Assembly: GCA_027886175.1 (NCBI GenBank)
Contig: JAJNNQ010000006.1
Location: 6,200,001 to 6,264,000, forward strand
Source of the DNA: Phylloscopus collybita
Taxonomy: Eukaryota > Chordata > Aves > Passeriformes > Phylloscopidae
Length of the DNA stretch: 64,000 nt
Direction: 5' to 3'
A program made the position numbers and the translations under genes. A model generated the notes under the pieces. The model was not told the origin of the DNA, searched no databases, and saw only the letters and a list, made by a program, of their open reading frames with translations. Position 1 is the stretch's first letter; each line of letters begins with the position of its first letter. Shown here in pieces: positions 12,651 to 26,000 of this stretch.

Positions 12651-14689
12651 ATGTGTATGGAAAGCTAATAAGAAATTTACTTATTTAATAGTCAAAATAA
12701 GTCTCAGGAGATGGTGAAGAATATCCACTAGAAAAATTTTAGTTTTAGAAAGATTTTTGTTCTCAGAAAATACCATTTTCCTCAAACCAGGCCTTTTTCT
12801 GTGATGAATTGGTTTTAAACGAAAGACTCTAGGAAAGGATTTGCAAATCTTGGATAGAATATCTGTTAAGGAAGAGATAAGTGATACCCCAGAATAATAA
12901 GTGACCAGATAGTAAGGCTATTTAACTGAGATGTAGAAGACCTGGATTAAATTTCTTCTCTAAGGGATTTAGTATTTTCATACTTTATGTGTCCTATCAA
13001 TTTAGTTATTCAGAGACGAGTGTCACAGTGCAATGAATCTTGACCACCTAGGAATTTTTCTAAAATTCAAAACACTCTGGTGAATTGGAAACAGTATTTC
13101 CTACTCATTCCTCCCTGTGAGGAATGAAAGTAAATTTTCTTAGAAGATTAAAAGTGACAATGGACCATATTCTGATAGATTTAATATGTATTTTAAAATT
13201 AAATCTGATTATATGAAACTTCTGCCAAGGAACTGATCATGCAGTGATTTCTTGTGCAAACCACATTTTTGTGCCTTGGCCTTAAAAAACAAGAGAACGA
13301 AGAAATCTCATTTTATCTTGTGTGTAATAGATAACTTTAGAATAAAACCTGTATGTTCCTGAAATCCTATGACTTTGGTGAGATATGTTGTTTTTATAAA
13401 CTGAAGTATATTTAATCAAAATAAATTTGTTTTTGTTGCAGGTAGCAGCACTACACTCCATCAATGTAATGAGGTCACAGTTGAACTTAATTAATTTTAC
13501 ATGGATATACTGTTTCCTTTGAAACTTCTGGTTCTACTAGTGAGTAAAAATAGCATTGATGGATGATAGATGCAAACTTTCCAAATGGGCTAAGCAATAA
13601 AGTTCAGTTGTAAATTGATCCTTTAGGGAGCAATTTAATTTTTAATTCTCAGACAATAGCAAGATATACTTAAACCCCACCCAAAATAAAAACTATCACC
13701 CAGAATAATAACCCCAGGGTAAAACTTTTAAAGATGAAGAATTTTCCTGAATTTCTGAAGATTTAATCCACTGACTAGAAGGTTTCATTCCCTCTGTATG
13801 AGATTAGTGTATTGGAAATGAAAGGCTTTGTTGTATCCTAGTTCAGTATGTCAGTTCAATACTGATTTCATTGAAGTCAGTAGGTATTTTGTTGTTAAAG
13901 GGTAACTCCTTTGCTTGGGCTTCTTTGTCATTGCAGTTGCAAAATATTAAACAAGCAAAAAATAAGAAAAAAATGCTGTAAATGTAGAAAAAACAAAAGG
14001 ATTTGGGAATAGGACTCAGACTCTAATTGCAGAGATCTTGGTCCGAGTTAGTTGCTGAGTTCCCTCTAAAGCAAATAGAAACACACAGAGACTTTGAACG
14101 AGTGATTTGACTGACCTATTCTTGGTATCTTCTTCATCAGAAGAACTGCACCCTATGTGTGCCTAATCCTCATCATTTTAACTATACTGGAATCTAGACT
14201 GCTGTAGATGTTGCTGTGGTGAAAAAATTTTAGGGAGCTCTCCAATCAGAAGAGAGCTGCCTGGTTGCTTTTGGAGATGGTCACTGAACAGTGATGTTTT
14301 AACTAGCAAGTTTGGTTTTAGAGGTGCAAATCCTACATCTAGTTAGCATCATGTTCTGCTGAATGAAGCTCCTGTTAGAATTTTGCCTAACTCAGAGGTT
14401 CTGAGTAGATGATTTAGAACTTGAATGATTTAGATCTTCAGACAGGAATGGATTTTTCTATCACCCTTAGTCCTGTCCAACTTTTAGATTTATTCACTTC
14501 TAATTAGTCGTAAATAGCAGTTAGAGTAAATGGACTGGCTGTAAGTCATCTGACTGTTAATGGCTAACAGAAGAAAAGTACTGTTAAGGGTGAGATTCAA
14601 AACTTAATTTCCTCTAAAGCTTTTGTAATATTGCCTCCTCATTGTAATGCCTTATCTTGCACATTCATTTTTCTCCATTGGATACCTGC

Positions 14690-14957
14690 CTCTGCTGATT
14701 CAGTAATTGGTGAATGCCATTATCCCATGCCAGAGGGATTGAAACTAGATGATTTTTAAATCCCTTCCAGTCCAGGCCACTCATCCAGAGGGTGATTGGA
14801 ACAGGCTAAACCTGTATGAGGTCAAAGAGTATTGGAAAATGCTCTCAGGCACAGGATGTGGTTCTTGGAGTGTCCTGTGTAGCAATAGGAGTTGGACTTG
14901 ATTATCTTAATGGGTCCTTCCAACTCAGAATATTCTATGGTTCTATTATTATATAAA
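14690..14957 (+). mobile_element. CR1 LINE 3' ends (one or two fragments)
   Basis: The segment AGGGATTGAAACTAGATGA at 14732 resembles one CR1 terminus. At 14790-14957 a second CR1 terminus follows, with GGAGTTGGACTTGATTATC, GGGTCCTTCCAACTCAGAA and TATTCTATGGTTCTAT. Either two ends lie in tandem or one copy is rearranged. Confidence 0.75.
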
Positions 14958-16034
14958 CTATACATTGAGATCATTAATCTCAAATTAATTGACTGATAAT
15001 AAGTTCATTTCCAAAAAAAAAAATTACAAAGAAAATGTAATTTATGAAGCATTTTTGCACTTTTTTCAAGATTGAAAATGGGCATACTTGGTAAAATTTT
15101 CCCCCTTTTTTACTCTTTTTCTTTTTAAAGATTACTATAGTATTTGTGAAAAATCTTAAGACTAAGAGGACTAGACATTTTGCCTACCAAAATTGCTTCA
15201 TAGTTTACATCTGTCCTTTTCTTAAAAAATTGTGTGCATTTTAAAATCATTAATGGATAACTTTTAACATATATGAATAGTAAATACACAACTACCTTAC
15301 GCTTTAGCAACAGTTATGCTGAAAATATTGACTTAAATTACAATTAGGTGAAATATGGTGGTTCATTAAGCAAACTATTCCATTTTAACCAACTCAAAGA
15401 ATGTGTGAACACACTCATATAACTTGGATGATGTGCACAGCTTGTATATGATGACAGTGATGTCGTAGGGCAGAGCTTAAGTAGCATCAGGTTTATGAGC
15501 TATAAATACAAGAAAGGAAAAAAAGATCCTTTAAAGAACAAACCTCATTGTTTTTTTTCTTTCTCAAATGAGTAATGGAAGATGCTATTAGTACCTGTAA
15601 TTATTGGCTTTGATAAACCAGAGTGCCATACTACTTTGATTCAAATTCCCCGCAGGAAAGGAAGGAAGAACTCATAAAAAGAGATTACCTCTGACTTTAT
15701 GACTAGATAATTACAGAAGAACAGGAAAACATCTGTTTTTCTTGTATGCTTCATCTGTCCTCTAGTCCACAGGTCTGTTTGGGAGGAAATATGAACTAAA
15801 CCCACAGAAGGACTTTTAAATCCATCGTTTTCACATGGGGCAATCCATTCCCTAGCCGCTCTGCTCTTGAAACTAGAGCATTGATCTGGGTTTCTAGAAT
15901 CTGCTGGAAAACCAGGATCTCAGCAGTAAAACACACTTAACTCTAAAGAAAGCATACCATTGTTTGCATCATCTGATCAGAATATTGGGTTTAAAAAAAA
16001 TCCTCCCCTTTTCTTCACTCATCCCTGGAAGTAG
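14958..16034. other. Intergenic, no gene seen
   Basis: AT-rich sequence between two CR1 fragments. Nothing recognised. Confidence 0.6.
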
Positions 16035-16484
16035 GGCCATGAGAATGGTGAAGGGCTGTGCGGGGAAGCCTTGTGAGAAGCAGCTGAGGTCACTTGGACA
16101 GTTCAGCCTGGAGAAGAGGAGACTGAAGGATGGTTGTGTTCAGCATCTTCATGAGAGGAAGTGGAGGGGCAGGTAGCAATATCTTCACTCTCATGACCAG
16201 TGACAGGATTCAAGAAAATGGCATGAAGCTGAGTCAGGGGAGGTTTAGGTTGAATATTAGGAAAATGTTTTTCAGAGGGTGTTTGGGCACTGGCATTGGC
16301 TCCCCAGGGGAGTGGTCACAGCACCAAACTTGACAGAGTTTGAGAAACATTTGGACAATGCTCTGCAGCACATAGTGTGATTCTTGAGATGTCCTGCACA
16401 GGGCCAGGATTTGGACTTGATGACTTTTGTGGATCCTTCCCAAATCAGCATATTCTATGATTCTATGATTCTATGATTCTATGA
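16035..16484 (+). mobile_element. CR1 LINE 3' fragment with tail repeats
   Basis: Recognisable segments are TTCAGCCTGGAGAAGAG, GGTTTAGGTTGAATATTAGGA, GGGCCAGGATTTGGACTTGA and a terminal ATTCTATGATTCTATGA microsatellite with about four units. It belongs to the CR1 subfamily whose end reads GACTTGATGACTTTTGTGG and then TCC. It is 5'-truncated on the plus strand. The 67- and 70-codon frames across it are accidental. Confidence 0.9.
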
Positions 16485-19400
16485 AAGAAAGAAAATGTGA
16501 GAGAAGCTTCTTAGAGTCTGTTGGCCAGGTCACTCACTTTAAGATCACTAAAGAGCTACATTCCAAACCAATTTATTTTCAAATCTAATGGAGGGATATA
16601 AGGCATCACAAAGTTTTGGGCAGCACATTTGAGGCATACATTTTAGATTTTGGTAGCTAAATAGAGGCTAAGGGAGTAAAAACTTTTGATGAGTCTATCT
16701 ATCAGCTGAAGAATAGGTACACTTCTTGTCAACTACTTAAAGGAAAATAAATGCAGAACCAAGATACAGCACATCCAACACTGTAGACAATGATGAGGTT
16801 CAGAAATTCTGACAGATCCTCAGCAATTCTCCACTTATTTTTCTCTACACACTTATGATTATACAGGGTCTTACAAAGAATCTTACTGGGAGAACAATAT
16901 GCAGAACAACAGATGAAGCACTCCACAGTATCTGCAGTGTGATATCGTGGGATTGCTTCCTCCTGACTTTTCACCATGTTAGGGGTTTACTGATTACACA
17001 AGATATTTTTATTTAATACAAAAGCTAGTTATTACAGTTATTTAGGCCTTAATTACTCATTTCCTTTTATCCCCCTCTCTCTATCTTAACCTTCTTATTA
17101 ATGTCTTCATTACTCCTTCATTTAGAAAAATCTCTTAATATTTCAGTCTGTAATATAACAACTATAAATATATTCTTTTATTTATCCAACCACAAAGGAA
17201 GAACCTAATTTGGTAGAAAAATCAGCAGCAAATTAAAAGCTTTCACCGTCATCAAACAAAGGAACAGAAATGGACAGGCAAATAAAGCACCTCATTGATA
17301 CTATTCTTTCCCAGCAGATAAGACATAAGACATAAGAACTCTATTTAATATTTAATAGTTTATTCAAAGTCAAAGAGATTAAGAACAGCCAGCTAAACTA
17401 AATTAAGTAGGCATTAGGGTATTTTCTTTAGATATGGATTTAAATGTCTGCATGTAAAGAAAGAATGTGAATACAGGTCTTCCACAGAGAGGCAGAAAAA
17501 TAAGCAAATAGGATAAATAATAAAAAAGAATGTCACAACATCTTCTCTTCCATTAGTATTCCCTTGCTTCCTAATTTTTTTTGGAAGAAACCAAAACTTC
17601 AATCTTTCACACACTCTGAAATAATTGTTATTGTATTAGTATATGTTTGTGTGGAAAATTGCCTTTTAATTCTAGGTCAATATAAAACAAATTTTATAAT
17701 TTTTTAACATCTTTCTCAGCTTGCCTTTTAAGACTTCAATTCAGTTAGATGCACAATCTGTTACCACCATAGGCATGGAACTAACTGTACCTTATCTTCT
17801 TTCTCTAAATGCATCCTTTCTGATTTCCAGCATTTTTCCACAGCTAATGCAGTCTTTGAGCACATGATTTTTTCCTCTGGAAGACCAAGTCTTTGTCTAT
17901 GATATATTGTGGATACATGCACTAACTTTAACAGTATGACTGCTTTCAGCAATGCTAAGTCTTAGTAAGGATGTGATTACTGATAACTAAAGCAATACCC
18001 TCAAACAAATTTATTTTGTTTCATTTTCAGAGACAGAAAGCTTCAACTAAGACAAAAATATTATTACAGTCTATTGAAACTCTATATTTAGAGGTTTTAT
18101 TATTGTTATAGGAACTGGGAAATTCTTGGCATTTATATGGGGATGTGCCCACCCTTCCCTCCAATGTGCTTCTGACAATTTTTTCAGGCATTCTTAATGG
18201 ACATACACCGTTATTTCAGAGAGGGTGTGTGGGAGAAGGGAGAGAACTTTCTGGCTGCTTGGTTTGCTGATTTATATATATTTTTTAAAATTTTTTTTTT
18301 GTTTGGTGTGGTTTGGTTTGGTTTGTTTGGGTTTTTTTTGCAACATCCCGTTTTTATTAAACAAAGTAATAATACAGTGAGTAAATCCCTGCTATAATCT
18401 GAGCAATTTCTAGAATGTGTAGCAATTATTGTAAATCACAGAACTGCCTGATGTCCTTCACAGACCAAAGATAAACCAAGATACACATTTTCATTTGAAA
18501 GTGCTTATCACCTTACTTCCTCGGGTTCTCACCACATCTGCTAGGTAAATTGAAGCCCCACTGTTCACCTACCACACAAAGGGAAGCAAATTGCCTGTTA
18601 CAGAGATCAGCCATGAGGGTGGCACAGACTGAAATGAAAATAATTAAAAGCTGGCCTTCTACAATGAGTTTATTAAATTTTAAATCATTGTTATATAATA
18701 GCTCAATGAAAAGAAGACCTGGCTATGTTTGATGTCCATTTAAAACCATGATTTATCTGCAGTGGATAATAGTAGGAGCAAGATTTTATTGTATAATTGC
18801 AGTCATTTTTTTCATTTGAAACTCATGAGGATTGTTGAAGTATTTCAGAACAGCTAAAGGGACAACAATAAGGACAGTATATAACCAGTGACAGTACAGC
18901 CTGTGGGAGAAATGACAGTCCCACAAGAGCAATAGTTGGATATTGGACCTATCACTTCTGAGTTGGTTCAAGCCAACCAGGTCAGTTAGAGAGAACTGCT
19001 TAGGTTCCTCTGCATAATATATCCATTCATTGTAGTCATCTGCCCAATAATTACTGAGTGTAAAGATTCCACTGAACTTTTCAGTGCTATCAACTGTCCA
19101 ATTAGATGCAGATGAGTAGAAATTTATTTCCAATCTATCCTGCCATGTTTTCCCATGTAATACACCACTTGACCTCATCTACAGAGTTGAGAAAGAAAAG
19201 CCCTGTAGGAGGTGCTTCCACACAAATGATGGGCAAGAATCCTTGCTCTGATCCTCCCTCCTCTGTATGGGGTCCTCCATGGCCTCTGTTTTGAATTTCA
19301 AAGAGTGGTTCCCCTCAGCTTAACCAAGGTAGATGAAACTTCCAGATGGCCAGGCTGTTCAGAAAAAGTGATTAAACTATGGGTTAGCAGTAGGAGAGTC

Positions 19401-21131
19401 ATTTGTGCAAGAGACAAGGCTTCCACACAGACTAAAGTTGTACAAGTTAGATGCAGAGTTGAAATGTATGTCTACAATTTAGGCTTCATGCCATACAGTT
19501 TTAATGTGTGTCACACATATGTATGTATGTCTACACAACTAAACATGCACGAACAGTAATGCTCACTAGACACCTGTGCTTGTACTTTCCATTGGCTAAT
19601 TTCTGCAGGGTGAGAATGGACAGAAAGAGATTACTTGGCTTAAAAAATTAAATAAATTGAAAACTTCAATAATGTGCAAAATTATGTCAACACATTTGTA
19701 TTCAGTCGCCTTCTCTAGAAATAGTTACATAAGTAAACTGATTATGAGGAAAGATGATTTTACACATGTATGACAAACCATGTCCTTAATATTTTTCTAT
19801 CTTATTCCAAGGAGTATTCTCAGTGATTGATCTCTATTTTCCACACTGTCTACTTTTTTAATCCACGTATTCAATAATTACAGTGATAGAGGATTGTTTA
19901 GCTGGTAGTCATATCAATGAGTGAAAACATAAAGAAAGGGTATTCACTTTTTAAAAACTGTTGCTATAGCCTAGACAACCATAGGCTTTATTGTGATTGC
20001 TACAGCTCAAAGTTCATATCAGACACATCATAATAAAGTAGTTTTCTTTGAAATTCTTTAATAATATCACTTGTATTTGATTTCAGATACATTAACGGAT
20101 AGCTTTAGTTTGTTCATCTAACCATTTCAATAACATGGGGAGAGGAAGCGAGGAAAAGAGGTGAACCAAGGTAATATAAAATAAATCTATGTCATAGTTC
20201 CAAAAGGTCTAGCACCACATCACTACATCTTGTCTGCCCCTTGTTCTTTAGAAGTTAAAAACACAATAGGTATCTTTTTTTTATCTCAATTAATTGTGCC
20301 TGTCTGTTTCAGGTTACATTTCAGAATGTCATTCAGCTTCGATCTAGAGATACCAAATGCCTACTTTTCTCCTTTATTTTTTCTACAATAGAAAGTGTGT
20401 TGTGTTTAGAACTTCTTTTCAATGGAATCAGTCCATTATTTCCTTTAAGAAAAATAAAATAGACCAACTCTCCAATCTCTCAAATTAATTCATTTTCTCT
20501 CAATTTCAAAATCTACATATCCCCCATTTTTAAATTACTTTTTAAAGTACAACAAAAAATTGGACACAATGTTTCAGCACTGTTCTGACTAATGCCTTGT
20601 TCAGAATAATACTATTTCTCTATTTCTGTTTTTACTTTCCTGTTTATAGAACAACAGAAAAAAACAACCAAAGCCTAGAGTTTTTATTCTTGCTTTTTCT
20701 TTTTCTATTTCATATCTTTATGGTATTACATTGAAGTACAAGTAGACTTGTTTATTCATTCAGTTTTTATTAAGGAATATAAAATTAAAACACATATCCA
20801 CAGAATCTGTCCATAAAGCCCATCATTAAAGGACATTTTCCCACTGAAGACTTTTTTCCTGACATGTGCCATTAAGGGGTAGTAACTGCATTAACTTTAT
20901 AAATTGCTAAACTTGTTTTATTGAAATGATGCTACATTACACGATGTTAACTTTTGAAGTACGTAATTAATTTAAAAGTCAAATATCTTATACTAGTTTG
21001 ACAGTTACACCTTGACTTCACAAAGTTTATAATTTAATCAAAGAGTTAATTCAGGTTCACTGTGTTGAGAAGATGAGCTTTGCACAGGATCATTTCTACT
21101 TTGACTAGTTACTATTCTTATATTTTAATTC
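16485..21131. other. Intergenic, no gene seen
   Basis: AT-rich unique sequence. A 130-codon minus-strand frame at 18786-19178 ends with a hydrophobic segment but matches nothing I know. A frame of this length is expected by chance in 64 kb of six-frame AT-rich DNA. Confidence 0.55.
18290..18340 (+). repeat. T/G-rich low-complexity tract
   Basis: T-rich sequence with GGTTT units, with no coding potential. Confidence 0.85.
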
Positions 21132-21625
21132 ACAGAATCCTAAACTGGTTTGGATTGGAAAGGACCCTAAAGATGATCTAGCTCCAAGCCCCTCTGGCAC
21201 AGGCAGGGACACCTGTCACTAGACCATGCTGCTGAAAGCCCCATCCAACCTGGCCTTGAATACTTCTGGGCATGGAGAATCCACAACTTTGGTGGGCAGT
21301 CTGCTCCAGGGCCTCACCAGCCTCACAGTAAAAAATTTCTTCCTAATTTCAAATCTAACTCTACCCTATTTCAGGTTAGACGCATTCCTTCCTGTCCTAT
21401 CACTTCATTTCATAGTAAATGTCCCTCTCCAACTCTCTTGTAAGGTACTGAAAGCTTGTCTTAGGTCTCCCCAAAGCATCCTCTTCTCCAGGCTGAAAAA
21501 CCTCAGCTCTCAGCCTGCCTTCATAGGAGAGGTGCTCCAGCCCTGTGGTCAACTTAGTGGCTCTCCTCTGGACTCACTCTAAAAGGTCCCTGTCCTTATA
21601 GCAGAGGCCCATATAGATTACCATG
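21132..21625 (-). mobile_element. CR1 LINE 3' fragment, minus strand
   Basis: The complement of a CR1 3' end starts at CACAGAATCCTAAACTGGTT and proceeds through GACCCTAAAGATGATCTAG, CATCCAACCTGGCCTTGAA, TTCTTCCTAATTTC, CTCTTCTCCAGGCTGAA and GGCTCTCCTCTGGACTC. The 118-residue open frame inside it (21226-21582) is antisense to CR1 and not a gene. Confidence 0.92.
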
Positions 21626-22867
21626 TTAGCTGCAAAACAACTTTTTCTTTATTTTACCTAAGCTTTCTATATTATTTTACTTTAAAATATTTGGGTCATC
21701 CCATCTAACCATTCTACCAATAGATGGTATAGCATCTGTATTCTTCTAGTTACTCTGTGATTTAAACAAATTAATCACCAACTAATCTAGAAAAAAAGTT
21801 TCAGCTCTGGTTTCTGATGCTTAGTATTCTGTTTGGTATGGGAAATAAAGTCTAATCCTTATGAAATAAAGAATATAATTTCTTTCCCACTCACTCATTA
21901 CCAGATGAATGAGGATTTCTCTCTCCACTTCAATACACTTCAATAGATAAAGTAGTCTTTTATGGAAAAGCAGTGGTTCAAATCCCTGATATAGAGACTA
22001 TGTTCAAAGACTGCAAATGAAATTGAGACATGTTATTAAAAAGCTACAAGAGTACCCTGGAGTATCTCTGTGCTTATAGGTGGAAAGGAGAACCAGTTTG
22101 TCCTCCAGAAGTTTTTTTGCATCTGTACCTTAAAAACTACTTTTCACACTAGTTTTACAGATTTGAGCTAAATTGAAGTTACCAAGTTTGAACTAATAGT
22201 TTGGTGTCCAAACTCAGTATTTAGTAATTGTATTCACAAAGGAAAATGCATCTTGCTGGACCCAGCAATTTTCTACCATCATTTTGTTGGTTTGTTTTCA
22301 TTTCATGGTCTACTGCAATTTTATTAATTGTCCAACATTAATAATAACTAATTGAATTTTTAAAGCAGAATATTTATTCTGTTCTAATTACATGTCTCAC
22401 CTCTACGTGTGTTAACTCTCCCATATGTTACCTTTTCTTCTCCTGGGATCTTCAGCTCTTAAGCATATGTCAGAAGTTTCACTGCAACACATATTTATCT
22501 TTCAGTCCTCCCCTATGTTTGTTGCTGGCAAAAGGTCGCAATCATCTCATTAAGAAATGATATATCAAAGAAAAAATACCTTTCTGTGAAATCAAAGGAG
22601 GCTGAACGTATTAATGAGCTAATATGTAGAACACTTGGAACTGAGGTGATATTCACTCAGAGTCATAGGCAGCAGATCTATAAACTAAAGAAAAAGGAAT
22701 CCATGTGCATCTGGTTGTATAATTTTGGACTTTTTTCTTTTTTATTTACATGTTAATTCTTAAAAACTCAAGTTTTTTCTTTTTATGTTTCATTTCACAC
22801 ACAATTTTTCACCTGTTAAGTTTTGATACCTTCTCTAAATTAATTTCTGTGAATACTTTTTCCTCTA

Positions 22868-22892
22868 TTTTTTTTTTTTTTTTTTTTTTTTT
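22868..22892 (+). repeat. T25 homopolymer
   Basis: Twenty-five T residues, 85 bp before a G-rich tract at 22977-23010. Confidence 0.95.
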
Positions 22893-22976
22893 GGCCACTA
22901 CAGCAACTTGTTTCATTGCTCCCAGGTACATATAATTTTTTTGTATTCTTTTAAATATTTTCCTTTTTTTCCTTTT

Positions 22977-23010
22977 GGGGTGAGGGTGGGGGGGGAGGAG
23001 GAGAGGACGG
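22977..23010 (+). repeat. G-rich tract with quadruplex potential
   Basis: G4, G3 and G8 runs separated by short spacers (22977-22995), then GGAGGAGG-like sequence. It stands out in an AT-rich background. Confidence 0.85.
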
Positions 23011-26000
23011 GGAGGCATATCTGGCTCAATAAAAGTTACTATCAGCTCCTTTAAAACATCTGTAGAGTACTCATGCATCCAAATTTCAATGAAATATGGC
23101 CAAATGCATATTACTATTTCTAATAAATAATTTCAGTTTGACCCTTAGTGGAACTGCTTGAAAGGGCTCCTCTTTTTATTGTCTTTAATAAATTTCAGAT
23201 AGTTTGAATAGTTGTTTGCTATTTCCATTTTTTTATTTTTTAGTTCATGAAAGTTGATGGGAAGTGACGAAATCCCCTTAACACTGTGAAAAAGTTTTCA
23301 ATTTTACAGTAGCTTATTGTTAATCATTATCTGAAAAGAATCTGTAAAAATTGCGTGGCTTCTGAAGATCAGTTTCACATATCAAATTGGGTTTTTCGAC
23401 CCAGATCACCTTGCAGAACACTCAATTCAAAAGCAGCCCAAACTCAAGTAAATTATTTCTAAACACTCTTTTGCTTTAAAGGAAAATGGCTCACCTAATT
23501 TTGCCTATTGCTTTCTGATACACAAGAGGACACATTGTATAAGCTGTTGTGCTCTATTTGACCCACGCAACAGCTCAAAATCTTACCAGCAATCTGTGCA
23601 TCTTTATTAGGCTAGAAGGATTTTTTTTTCAGTCCCTTTCAGCTGATTTACACATATTGGTTTTGTAATTCCCACATAGTATTTCTTATCACACGTACAA
23701 CTTCCATTGAAGAACTGCATGCTCAGCACACTGCCATCTATCACCTGCAGACTTGAGAAGAGGGAGCAGGAAAGAGACTCCTTTCCTCCTTGCCTCTATG
23801 CCTGCTATATTTCATTCCTTTTATGATTTGTAGGTTTTCGTTTTTTCAAACAGCAAGTGACAGGGCAAAAACCTGCCAGGTGCATCAAACACAGCTGTCC
23901 CTATCACTCCAAAGAAATTTACTTCCACACTTAAAAAGATTAAATAAAAAAAACAAGCAAAGGCTTACACAAAAACTTCCATTGCTTGGAAAAGGAAGTT
24001 GTCTCAGCATGTATAGAGATTTTATATGTGGCACCACTTTAGGAGTGTTTCCTATCCCTTGTAACTGGGAAAAGGAAATATGATACTTTGTTCTCTCTGG
24101 TTCTAATACATAATCTAGATTCACTGTTTAATTTCAGATATTTAACCAAGGTGCCTTTGCAAGGGCTCTGCTGTAAATGTCTCTATTGTGAACTGAGAGC
24201 AGAGATATGTCATAAGCCACACACATTGCAATAAGAGACTTGTAGAGTCACCTCAATTAGAGAAGCAATATGAGATGTGTGTACTCCCAAATTGCTTATA
24301 CAGATCTGTGAAGTTTGGATTACATGAATCTGTGTTGGGAATCACTCATGACTTGGCATTTCCGGGTACTGTTATACTGTCTTACTGAAATCCCAGCCCT
24401 TAGCAGTTTTAAATTTCATTATATTACAAGACAAAATCTAAAAGCTTATTTGGAAATTGACAAAATACTACCAGGTTCTAAAAAAAAAAAATTAAGAGAA
24501 AAATCTTTGAATGCTCTGTAATGGTCTCACAATTCTGTATCATAGGTGATAACAACAGAAAAAAAAGGTATTGCTTTTTATGAATGTATTTTTTTTTATT
24601 CCAGAAGATAAAATACGGAAAAAAATTCTTGTGGATTTTGTCAATATTTCATAAATGATAAAAATATTGTTGATTAAACTATTTGTCGAATACATTCAGT
24701 CAAGTAAAATTACTAGTGGGTACATGTTGATGGTCAATATCAAAGACAATAGCAAATGGAATTTACAACCAATACAAATATTTCGACCCTGTAATATTTA
24801 ATTTTCATTTCCTTCAAAGTAGCTGTAATAGGGATGGACAGTATCAGTTGATTTGATTTTTTACATATTAAACTATAGTTTAATATGAATACTTGAACAC
24901 TTTTAAACTGGATTTACCTCAGTGAGAGATGAGGCTACTTACCTCCTGAAAGGACTGCAGCAAAGACTTTGAGGGTGTGCCCCCTGAACATACAGCTGAA
25001 GGGACGGAATTTTCACAGTGTCTGAACAAACTGAAAAACATCATTGAGGAGCTTAATACATTACTTACCTTATGCTGAACTTTCAAGATTGAATGTTACT
25101 CCAAAACATTTCTTTTTCCTGCATGATTCCTTCCTTTACTGTTTTTTCCAGATATTTGCGTACCTACTTTTTAGGTGCCTAACTTTATATTTGATGTCTC
25201 CAAATTCAAAGAAAAGCCAGTTAAAGACAAGCATCCTTGTGTTTTCAATTCAGCTAAACTTACCTTGCTAAACAGAAATAAATAAAAGAGAACACCAGTA
25301 AAACTGTGTGGCCTTTGCTTTTCTCTTATGACTTAAAAAATAAAAGACACTCTCAAAATGAGTAGATGAATTCTAGAACTTCTACAGAGATATGCAAGGG
25401 AGAGGGGATGTACATGGTATTAACACAGTGTTATATCAGAACCCTCTTGTCCTACTGTAATGATGTTTATTCTATTCACAAAGGGGAAGGTTACCCTATC
25501 ATTATGCACTTTAGGAGAGTGAGGACAGAAGCACCTCTGATATTTGTGTATTGCGGCAAAAAAAAAAGTTCTCATTGCTTTAACAGCATTCACAGGGAAA
25601 ATTATGTCACAGTATCAGCTTCTATATTGGCAGAGAAGATGCAAAAGATTGTAATAATATGATTTAGTCCTGAGTTAGCAAAAACAAATGCACCCAATAT
25701 AATAGCACTACAGAAAAGCACCATGAAAAGAGAAGGGTGTTATCATAATAGAACAGACACTTTAAAAATATTCTACGCAAAGCCTTGATTTCTCTATACA
25801 GCTGTGACCTGTTGACAATATGAATCAGTTTTTAATGTATTTCGTGTTTGTAGATTGTGTCAGGAGATACTAAAGCTCTGCAACAATCTCTTATCCTTAG
25901 AGGTTAAGAAAAAGGATGAGCGATTGCTGGAAGGGGATGCTTAACACTGTTGATGATACACAGTAAATCCAGTAGATCCAGAAAAATTCTCTTTATTCTT

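Larger units (their letters stand above)
10481..14689. other. Intergenic, no gene seen
   Basis: AT-rich unique sequence apart from the C12-A19 and T/G-rich tracts. A 121-codon minus-strand frame (11364-11729) has no recognisable domain. Confidence 0.55.

Noticed and set aside
18786..19178. 130-codon minus-strand frame with a hydrophobic C-terminal part
   Set aside because: No recognisable family, no poly-A tail or intron signature. A frame of this length is expected by chance in this much AT-rich DNA.
21226..21582. 118-codon plus-strand frame
   Set aside because: It is antisense sequence of a CR1 3' end.
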